A DNA stretch of 64,000 nucleotides from Microbispora sp. H13382. GTDB lineage: Bacteria > Actinomycetota > Actinomycetes > Streptosporangiales > Streptosporangiaceae. Numbering within the stretch: the stretch's first letter is position 1; every line of letters begins with the position of its first letter. Position numbers and translations under genes: made by a program. The notes under the pieces were generated by a model. That model made no database searches. It had not been told where the DNA came from and saw only the letters and a program-made list of their open reading frames with translations. Positions 44,695-50,578 of this stretch are shown here, piece by piece. Location of the stretch: NCBI RefSeq assembly GCF_014161445.1, contig NZ_JABBXA010000027.1, positions 1-64,000 on the forward strand. Direction: 5' to 3'.

Positions 44695-45046
44695 ACCCGT
44701 CGTTTCCCCTGCCGTCGCCTGCGTGACGAGGACCAGCATGCCGCCTGCGGAGGACGGGCGGTGACGTACCGGCCACGGTGGCGAAGGATGAGGTCAAATG
44801 TCTGGCGGCCCGTCGGCGTCGTCAGGCGGGACAGGGCGCTTCTCCCGTGACAGATGCGTCTGGTACGCCCCGTTTCCGCTGGTCGTACGGTAAAGGGAGG
44901 GCCGTCGGACGGCTGGGGAAGTTTTACCGGTCTCCATGGAACCTGCCCGGCTCCGGAGCCGCCCCGAGGGGCACGCCGCTCCGGACGGTGACGGGTGCAC
45001 GAGAACCGCGATGACCCTGTAGACTGTGCGAAGCCGCTCGCGGCGT
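44695..45046. other. Intergenic, promoter region of tRNA-Thr
   Basis: 352 bases between the hydrolase start and tRNA-Thr. TAGACT at 45020-45025 is well placed as a -10 box for the tRNA. I see no protein gene; open frames are Arg-rich. Confidence 0.5.
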
Positions 45047-45123
45047 GCCGCCTTAGCTCAGTCGGCCAGAGCACTTCACTCGTAATGAAGGGGTCAAGGG
45101 TTCGATTCCCTTAGGCGGCTCCA
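45047..45123 (+). tRNA. tRNA-Thr (anticodon CGT), CCA encoded
   Basis: Acceptor arms GCCGCCT and AGGCGGC pair perfectly. The anticodon stem CTTCA/TGAAG encloses CTCGTAA, so the anticodon is CGT, reading ACG threonine codons. The T-arm GGGTTCGATTCCC is canonical and CCA follows the discriminator base. Confidence 0.95.
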
Positions 45124-45127
45124 GGTC

Positions 45128-45160
45128 AGAAGCCCTCTGTGATGATCACAGGGGGCTTCT
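45128..45160 (+). terminator. Terminator after tRNA-Thr
   Basis: A 15-base-pair hairpin (AGAAGCCC... arm, one T-G pair) with a TGA loop begins five bases after the tRNA CCA. Its stability and location make it the tRNA terminator. Confidence 0.8.
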
Positions 45161-45226
45161 TGCTAACAGCAGGGGTTGAGGGCGCTTGGCCTGTGTCATC
45201 GACGGTTCCCCGCCGCGGAGGTGACC

Positions 45227-45529
45227 ATGGCTGATGAGCCGTATCTCATGGCCCAGTGTCCAAGTTGTGGAAGACCTGCGTCAGCTAAAAAAGAGCGCTC
45301 AGTCTGTTACCAGGATGACGACGGCGAGCCGCACCAGGTGACGCTGTTCTACTGTCGGCCATGTGACGCGCCCTTCCTTACGGTGCAGGTCCCGTACGGT
45401 CCCGACTGGGGCGACCCTGTGAAAGCGCTGAAGGCACCGGTGTGGGGACCGGTCGCGACGACGCACCGCGACGCGAGCCGAACGCCTTCGAACGCGAGAT
45501 CCGCACCCGCCTGGCGCAGGCGAAGCTGA
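45227..45529 (+). CDS. Small zinc-ribbon protein, possibly truncated
   Basis: A 100-residue protein that starts at ATG 45227, four bases after GGAGGT. Two CxxC pairs (AQCPSCGRPA and FYCRPCDAP) about 27 residues apart form a zinc ribbon, and VPYGPDWGDPVKALKAP follows. The N-terminal part resembles the zinc module of DUF4145-type proteins, which normally continue with a helical domain. Here the frame turns into Ser/Arg/Thr-rich sequence (THRDASRTPSNARSAP) and stops, so the natural reading may switch to the overlapping frame at 45442. It could be a broken gene. Confidence 0.5.
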   Translation: MADEPYLMAQCPSCGRPASAKKERSVCYQDDDGEPHQVTLFYCRPCDAPFLTVQVPYGPDWGDPVKALKAPVWGPVATTHRDASRTPSNARSAPAWRRRS

Positions 45530-45747
45530 GCAGCCCACGGATCGCCGCCGGGCTCTTCGGCGCCCAGACGTTGCTCGCCGATCACACCGAGACGGACAGA
45601 TCGGAGATCGCCCGGGTGCTGACCGGGCGGCCGGAGCCTCTCCTCGCCAGCGAGGAGGCCATCGGGCAGTATCCCGGCCTGGCCGCGTGGCTGCGCTCTC
45701 GCGTCGCCGTGACGGGTCGCGTTCCCGGGACCGCCTTGAGGCGCTAA
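45442..45747 (+). CDS. Small protein overlapping the zinc-ribbon gene, function unknown
   Basis: A 101-residue frame with good protein character: EPNAFEREIRTRLAQAKLSS, IAAGLFGAQTLLADHTETDR and YPGLAAWLRSR. The GTG at 45442 has TGAAGG seven bases before it. It overlaps the zinc-ribbon frame by 88 bases. Either it is a separate coupled gene or, with a frameshift near 45450, the C-terminal half of one larger protein. I recognise no family. Its stop overlaps the last codons of the convergent TetR gene. Confidence 0.45.
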   Translation: MGTGRDDAPRREPNAFEREIRTRLAQAKLSSPRIAAGLFGAQTLLADHTETDRSEIARVLTGRPEPLLASEEAIGQYPGLAAWLRSRVAVTGRVPGTALRR

Positions 45748-46328
45748 CGGCGTCGGGATCCCCGGATGAACTGGTCAACAGCGATCTCCACGATGCCGTC
45801 GAGCAGTTCCGGCGCCATCAGGCCGCCGTTGACCAGCGTGGCGATGCCCTGCAACGTCGCGAACAGCACGATCCCCACGCGCTGCGGGTCGCCGGGCTCC
45901 AGCACGCCCTGCGCCTGCCCCTGTGCGATCAGGCCGGGCATCAGCCCGAGCGGCTCGGCGGCGGCCGCGACGAGCCGGTCGGCGCCCTCGCGGTGCTTGC
46001 GGGTGAACATCAGCTCCAGCAGCGCGCTGTCCTCGGTCGCGAACCGCAGGTAGGCCACCGCCGTTGCGTGCAGGCGCGGCCCGAACTCCTCCCCCGCCGC
46101 GGCGAGCGCCGCGCGCAGCTCCTGGTCGAGCCGGGCGAACCCGGACTCGGCGAGCGCGTCCAGCAGCGCCTGACGGTCCGGGAAGTGCCGACGGGGCGCG
46201 GCGTGGCTGACGCCCGCCTCACGGGCCAGATCGCGCAGCGAGAGCCGGTCCGCTCCGTCCCGGCGCAGGCTGCGCTCGGCGGCGGCGAGCAGCGTCGCGC
46301 GAAGGTTTCCGTGGTGGTACGCGGGCAT
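45744..46328 (-). CDS. TetR/AcrR-family transcriptional regulator
   Basis: A regulator of about 194 residues with the TetR HTH (LREAGVSHAAPRRHFPDRQ region) after the typical opening PAYHHGNLRATLLAAAERSL, and a C-terminal ligand domain of the TetR_C_13/WHG kind. Three in-frame ATGs (46328, 46337, 46364) are possible and none has a clear ribosome site; I favour 46328 since family members begin at this Pro-Ala-Tyr-His-His. It is divergent from the SDR gene, and TGTTGTC/TGACAACA repeats between the two starts are likely targets. Confidence 0.88.
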   Translation of the reverse strand: MPAYHHGNLRATLLAAAERSLRRDGADRLSLRDLAREAGVSHAAPRRHFPDRQALLDALAESGFARLDQELRAALAAAGEEFGPRLHATAVAYLRFATEDSALLELMFTRKHREGADRLVAAAAEPLGLMPGLIAQGQAQGVLEPGDPQRVGIVLFATLQGIATLVNGGLMAPELLDGIVEIAVDQFIRGSRRR

Positions 46329-46349
46329 GCACGTCATCGTAGCTTGAGA

Positions 46350-46402
46350 TGTTGTCGTTGACATCTTTGTTGTCAGTGCCTACTTTGTTTTCCATGACAA
46401 CA
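46350..46402. promoter_or_regulatory. TGTTGTC-type repeats between TetR and SDR starts
   Basis: TGTTGTC at 46350, TGTTGTCA at 46368-46375 and its inverted copy TGACAACA at 46395-46402. TGTC-GTT-GACA at 46353-46363 is a small palindrome. They cover the SDR start and the upstream TetR start, a usual layout for TetR autoregulation. Confidence 0.5.
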
Positions 46403-47302
46403 TTCACTGCCGACCGGATCCCCGCCATGACCGGTCGCACCGTCGTCGTCACCGGCGCGAACAGCGGCATCGGCAGGGCCGCCGCCCAGGCGCTCGCCGC
46501 CAGGGGCGCCCGCGTCGTGCTCGCCGTCCGCGACCCCGCCAAGGGCCACGCCGCCGCCGGGACCATGACGGGCGACGTCGCCGTGCGGCGGCTCGACCTC
46601 GCCGACCTCGCCTCGGTCCGCGCGTTCGCCGACGGCTTCACCGAGCCGATCGACGTGCTGATCAACAACGCGGGCCTGATGATCCCGCCGCTCGGGCGCA
46701 CCGCCGACGGTTTCGAGCTGCAGTTCGGCACCAACCACCTCGGGCACTTCGCGCTCACGAACCTGCTGCTGCCGCGTATCCGGGGGCGGGTGGTCACCGT
46801 CTCCTCCGGCGCGCACCGGACGGGCCGGATCGACTTCGACGACCTCAACTGGAAGGGCAAGCCCTACCGGGCGCTCCCCGCGTACGCGCAGTCGAAACTG
46901 GCGAACCTGCTGTTCACCGCGGAGCTGCACCGCCGCCTCACCGAGGCCGGATCGCCGGTGCTAGCGACCGCCGCGCACCCCGGCGTGGCGGCCACGAACC
47001 TACTCGGGCACCTCGACGACGGGCGGTCCCCGCTGCGCCGACTCCGTACGGCCGTCATCAACGGCCTGGCGCAGAGCGTTGACGACGGGGCGCTGCCCAC
47101 GCTCTACGCGGCGGTGGCGGACGTTCCGGGCGGCGGCTACGCCGGACCGGGCGGGTTCCTTGGGCGCGGGGCGCCGAAGCTCGTCGGCCGGTCGAGGGCC
47201 GCCCGGAACGGCGCACTCGCCCGGCGCTTGTGGACGGTCTCCGAGGAGCTGACCGGCGTCACGTTCCCGCTGCACCCGACCGGGCCGGCAGCGCGGCCCT
47301 GA
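46394..47302 (+). CDS. Short-chain dehydrogenase/reductase
   Basis: A 302-residue SDR of the retinol dehydrogenase/WWOX-like group. Cofactor motif TGANSGIG, the NNAG motif ([13 protein letters not shown]), catalytic serine in VTVSSGAH and YAQSK are all intact. ATG 46394 fits the natural N-terminus; no strong ribosome site is seen, so the transcript may be leaderless. It is divergent from TetR, which probably represses it until an aldehyde, ketone or other ligand appears. The substrate is unknown. Confidence 0.9.
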   Translation: MTTFTADRIPAMTGRTVVVTGANSGIGRAAAQALAARGARVVLAVRDPAKGHAAAGTMTGDVAVRRLDLADLASVRAFADGFTEPIDVLINNAGLMIPPLGRTADGFELQFGTNHLGHFALTNLLLPRIRGRVVTVSSGAHRTGRIDFDDLNWKGKPYRALPAYAQSKLANLLFTAELHRRLTEAGSPVLATAAHPGVAATNLLGHLDDGRSPLRRLRTAVINGLAQSVDDGALPTLYAAVADVPGGGYAGPGGFLGRGAPKLVGRSRAARNGALARRLWTVSEELTGVTFPLHPTGPAARP

Positions 47303-47324
47303 GCCGGAAGCTTGACCGGGGAGC

Positions 47325-48154
47325 TCAGGCGGGGCGCGCGACGAGGATCCGGATCGCCGAACCGCCGAGCGGCGGTGTGACCTCGGTCAGGTCGAACCCG
47401 GCCGCGGCGAGCAGGTCCCGGAACTCGGTCCTGCCGCCGGTATAGACGAGCATCGCGATGTCGCTCATGACGGCACCGGCCGCCTCCGGCGTGCCGAGGC
47501 CGGACGGCATCACCGGCTCCAGCACGAGCAGGCGTCCGTCCGCCGCGATCGACCGGCGGCAGGCACGCAGCAGGACGACACAGCGCCGGTCGTTCCAGTC
47601 GTGCAGGACGCCCTTGACCAGCATGACGTCGCCCCCGGGCACGGCCTCGAAGAAGTCGCCGGTCTCGATGACGCACCGGTCGGACAGGCCCGCCCGCCGG
47701 AACTCCTCGTCGGCGCCGGCGACCCCCTCGGCGGTGTCGAACAGGATCCCCTTGAGGCCCGGCGCGGCCGCCAGCCCGCCGCGAGCAGCGTGCCGTTGCC
47801 GCCGCCGACCTCGACCACGGTCTGCGCGCCGGTGAAGTTCGTACGCCTTGGGGAGCGCGGGCGCGATCCGTTCGGTGCCCTCGCGCATCGCCCTGTTGAA
47901 CACCGCCGACAGTTCCGGGTGGCGGAACGCTGTGGGGTCAGCGCCCCCCCACGCCTGCCACGCAACCGGTGCAGCGCGCCGGGGTCCGACCCGGTGCGCT
48001 CCGCGAGCCGCGCGACCCCCGTACGGCCTCCTCCGCGAGCAGATCCGGGCAGGCCGAGCCGGACGGCCGCGTAGAGGATCTGCGAGGTGGCGTAGCCGAA
48101 GGCCATCCGGGACAGGTTCGCCTGCCCCGCGAGTCCTCGCGGTAGGTCACTCAT
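47325..48154 (-). pseudogene. O-methyltransferase (acetylserotonin-type) with multiple frameshifts
   Basis: The start is clear: ATG 48154, eight bases after AAGGAG, reading SDLPRGLAGQANLSRMAFGY. The frame then shifts about five times: near 48045 (to DLLAEEAVR), 48015 (LAERTGSDPGALHRL), 47950 at a run of eight Cs (FNRAMREGTERIAPALPKAY), 47840 (GAQTVVEVGGGNGTLL, the SAM-binding loop) and 47770 (GLKGILFDTAEGV to the end). The active-site stretch VKGVLHDWND is intact. Such enzymes methylate polyketide or phenolic hydroxyls. It is either decayed or the sequence has indel errors. The P450 relic next to it suggests a former natural-product locus. Confidence 0.7.
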
Positions 48155-48590
48155 GGGCCTGCTCCTTCCGGGGGCTCTGACAGGTGCGGGGCAGGTGCCG
48201 TGCAGGAAGAGGCCGGGCGTCCACTCCAGGTCGGCGGGATCGACCGCGAGTGCGATCTCGGGGAAACGGCGCACCAGCGCTCCGATCGCGGCCGCGGCCT
48301 GCAGCCGCGCCAGCGCCGCGCCGAGGCAGAAGTGCGCGCCGTGGCCGAAGCCCAGATGCCGGTTCGGGCTGCGGCCGATGTCGAAGACGTCCGGCCGGGG
48401 GAAGACGGCCGGATCGCGGTTGGCCGCCAGCAGCACCGGCACGACCACGTCCCCGCCGGGGGATCACGGTCCCGCCGATCTCCACGTCGGCCAGGACGTA
48501 CAGCGGCCGGGAGTGCCCGACCGGGCCGTTGTACCGCAGCGCCTCCTGTACGGGAACGGTGGTGGCGATCTCGTTGCGACCTACGACCTT
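48155..48590 (-). pseudogene. Cytochrome P450 C-terminal remnant
   Basis: About 140 C-terminal residues of a bacterial P450: the ExxR helix (VQEALRYNGPVG), the beta region LYVLADVEIGGTVIPR, then after a frame slip near 48450 VVVPVLLAANRDPAVFPRPD and the haem ligand loop FGHGAHFCLGAALARL. The first two-thirds of the gene, including the oxygen-binding I helix, are missing. The last frame runs without a stop into the methyltransferase ATG. Not functional. Family is certain, cause of loss unknown. Confidence 0.75.
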
Positions 48591-48776
48591 CACAGCGCCG
48601 AAGGCGGCGCTGCGGTCGCTGAGGGATTTCATACGCGAGGTCGGGCAAGAGCGTGCCGAGCGAATGGCCCGGGCCATGGAACGGATCGCCGACCGGCACG
48701 CCGCACGCGAGGGCCGTCACACTCCGGGTGGAGGCCGTTGACGCGGTCGTCCCTATATGGCGCTACGCGTCGCTAA

Positions 48777-48883
48777 CTCGGTGGCGGCCGTGCTGCTGTG
48801 CCCGACCAACCGTGAGATCTCTTCGAGCGGATGCCGTTGTCCGAGAGTAGCGAGACGAAGCTGTGCCGCAGCTCCCGGGGAGT
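48777..48883 (-). pseudogene. Tyrosine recombinase C-terminal remnant
   Basis: About 36 residues of an integrase catalytic end: TPRELRHSFVSLLSDNGI, then after loss of one base LEEISRLVGHSSTAATE. The Arg-His of the R-H-R-Y active site and the second His region are visible; the tyrosine and everything N-terminal are gone, and a TAG stop lies just upstream. Restoring one C would give the usual GIPLEEISRLVGH. Confidence 0.65.
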
Positions 48884-48910
48884 CTACTTTGGCTGGGGTG
48901 CAGCGGTGGT

Positions 48911-49228
48911 TCACGAATCCCCCGGTGCTGCGCTTTGCTGCTCCTCTTCTCTTCGATGTCTCTCCACAGTCGAACGGACATCCAAGAAGAAGGCCGCGAG
49001 TAGCAACACACCGCCGACGGCCAGCAAAATCGTCGTTGGGATCTGAACCAGATTGCGAACATCCTCGCACTCGTTCACATGGTCCTGGCCGGCGGCAAGT
49101 GAGGGCGAGACGAAGGCCGAACCGCACTCCGAGCCGCCTTCGGTGAGGGGCATCACACCAGCAAGCACACCGGCACCAATAAACAGTAAGGCGATGAATG
49201 CGATGAACGCGATCGCTCTGCTGGACAT
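48911..49228 (-). CDS. Small two-helix membrane protein, unknown function
   Basis: A 105-residue protein beginning at ATG 49228, seven bases after AAGGATC. Helix 1 (IAFIAFIALLFIGAGVLAGV) and helix 2 (IPTTILLAVGGVLLLAAFFL) flank an extracellular loop of about 40 residues with two cysteines (GGSECGSAF and VNECEDV) that may form a disulfide. The charged tail DVRSTVERHRREEEQQ is cytoplasmic. No family recognised. It lies between recombinase debris and the peptide cluster. Confidence 0.65.
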   Translation of the reverse strand: MSSRAIAFIAFIALLFIGAGVLAGVMPLTEGGSECGSAFVSPSLAAGQDHVNECEDVRNLVQIPTTILLAVGGVLLLAAFFLDVRSTVERHRREEEQQSAAPGDS

Positions 49229-49510
49229 ACCTGATCCTTCTAATCACCGATGCAAAGAAGGATCATTCCATCTCGGCCCTCAGAGCGGAAGTACCGACCC
49301 AGGGTCTGGTCTCCACCGAAGCCGGGGCGACTCAGGTTGGGCGGGGCAGGGTCATCCCGTCACCCTGCGAGGGTGGGCGTTGTATCTGGCGGGCACCGCC
49401 AGGGCACATGAGCGCGAAAAGCAGCGCGAAATGATGAAGAGCGGCGAACGCTGAAAGCCCACCTCAGCGCATGAGCTGGGCAGTCCCCGCAGGTCAGCCG
49501 TCAGGACAGA

Positions 49511-49681
49511 TCAGATCTCGGCGATCTGACCCGCGCGATGAGGTCGCATTCGGCAAAGCGTCTCCGCGTGACGAACTGCGTGACGACACCTGCCCACGAA
49601 CCATCCAAGGGCGAGGGTTAACAGGGCGACAACCAGGTTGGGAACTGCCTTGACGCTCTCCGCCCACAACGTCGCGCCCAT
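49511..49681 (-). CDS. 56-residue single-helix membrane protein, divergent from the peptide cluster
   Basis: A small gene below usual size cut-offs. ATG 49681 has GAGGAGG four bases upstream, an excellent site. It encodes MGATLWAESVKAVPN, a membrane helix LVVALLTLALGWFVG and a basic, His-rich tail (RCRHAVRHAETLCRMRPHR). It contains a TTA leucine codon, rare in such genomes and often tied to developmental or secondary-metabolism timing through the bldA tRNA. Only 173 bases separate its start from that of the cysteine-rich peptide gene. Its function, for example immunity or regulation, is unknown. Confidence 0.55.
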   Translation of the reverse strand: MGATLWAESVKAVPNLVVALLTLALGWFVGRCRHAVRHAETLCRMRPHRAGQIAEI

Positions 49682-49854
49682 CCGTCCTCCTCGCCTCCTG
49701 TCTATCTGTAGAACAATCGCCGGCGAGGTGTCGAGGAATATGACTCGTTCTTCGGCGACCGCCGCAAGGCCGCGCGCTGTACGGAGCCTGTATCCCCGCT
49801 GAACCCCCGCTCTTTACGATCGGGGTCAATCACGTCCGGTGAAAGGAAGTGGTC

Positions 49855-50019
49855 ATGAGAGCGCTGATCAGACGGGCCGCCGACAGGATGGTCGACAAGG
49901 TGGTCCCGCACGCCGAAGCCCGCGCCTGCGGGTGGGAGGGCTACTGCAAGTGCGTCGGCGGCGACATCTATCTCTACTACTGCGGCCGCTGCACCTACTA
50001 CGCGCACGCCGGCTGCTGA
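49855..50019 (+). CDS. 54-residue six-cysteine peptide, probable precursor of an exported disulfide-rich peptide
   Basis: ATG 49855 follows GAAAGGAAG with seven bases of spacing. The first 24 residues are amphipathic and charged (MRALIRRAADRMVDK, then VVPHAEARA) with no hydrophobic core, so this is not a Sec signal peptide. Residues 22-24 are Ala-Arg-Ala, an A-x-A signal-peptidase-like end, directly followed by Cys25. The remaining 30 residues start and end with cysteine and hold all six cysteines (25, 31, 33, 43, 46, 54): CGWEGYCKC, then DIYLYYCGRC and YAHAGC. Aromatic content is high. Downstream genes code an S26-type peptidase, MauE-like and thioredoxin-like redox proteins and transporter parts. 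I infer a leader that is cleaved at A24 and a core with three disulfides. No known peptide family is recognised. Confidence 0.75.
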   Translation: MRALIRRAADRMVDKVVPHAEARACGWEGYCKCVGGDIYLYYCGRCTYYAHAGC

Positions 50020-50096
50020 CGGGCGGCGCGTGACCGGGTGACCGAGCCGGACCCGGTGCGACCATCGGGTCCGGCGGCACACGAGGGGGATGGCGG

Positions 50097-50561
50097 TTGT
50101 CGCTTCTGCTCACCGTTCCGGCGATGACGGCCCTCGCGCTGGCGGCGGTGACTTTGGGGATGCGCCGGGCCTTCGTCGTGGTGACCGTACGGGGCAGGAG
50201 CATGCAGCCCACGCTCCGGGACGGTGACCGGGTGCTGGTGCGGCGACGCGGTGTGACGGCGGTCCGCCCCGACGACCTGGTCGTCTTCGCCGACGTGATC
50301 GACGCGCCTCCCGTGCCGGTGCCTGCCGGGGCGGCGGACAGCGACGGCCCCCGCACGGTGTGGGTGGTGAAACGGGCGATAGCCGTTCCCGGAGACCCGG
50401 TCCCCGAGATGCGCGTGCCCGTGCTGGCCGGGGGGACCACGTCCGTCCCCGCAGACCGGCTGGTGGTGCTCGGGGACAACCCGGCGGTGAGCCGGGACTC
50501 CCGCCTTTACGGGTACGTCGCAGGAGAGCGTCTGCTGGGTGTTGTGATCCGGCGAATGTGA
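50097..50561 (+). CDS. Small S26-family peptidase (SodX/signal peptidase-like)
   Basis: A 154-residue serine-lysine protease. Catalytic Ser35 is in VRGRSMQPTLRDGD and Lys92 in VWVVKRAIAVPGD; the third conserved box reads VVLGDNPAVSRDSR. One N-terminal hydrophobic segment (LTVPAMTALALAAVTLG) could anchor it. I place the start at TTG 50097, after GAGGGGGA; an internal ATG at 50124 is the alternative. In size and motifs it resembles the protease that trims the N-terminal leader of nickel superoxide dismutase and also signal peptidase I. With the A-x-A site in the peptide 78 bases upstream, it is the likely processing enzyme, which is inference from context. Confidence 0.87.
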   Translation: MSLLLTVPAMTALALAAVTLGMRRAFVVVTVRGRSMQPTLRDGDRVLVRRRGVTAVRPDDLVVFADVIDAPPVPVPAGAADSDGPRTVWVVKRAIAVPGDPVPEMRVPVLAGGTTSVPADRLVVLGDNPAVSRDSRLYGYVAGERLLGVVIRRM

Positions 50562-50578
50562 CCGTCTGATGGGGATTA

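Noticed and set aside
49230-49460. Possible small gene on the plus strand between the two small membrane proteins
   Set aside because: The frame ending in EREKQREMMKSGER has no ribosome site, and its upstream part reads as the complement of the 48911 gene.
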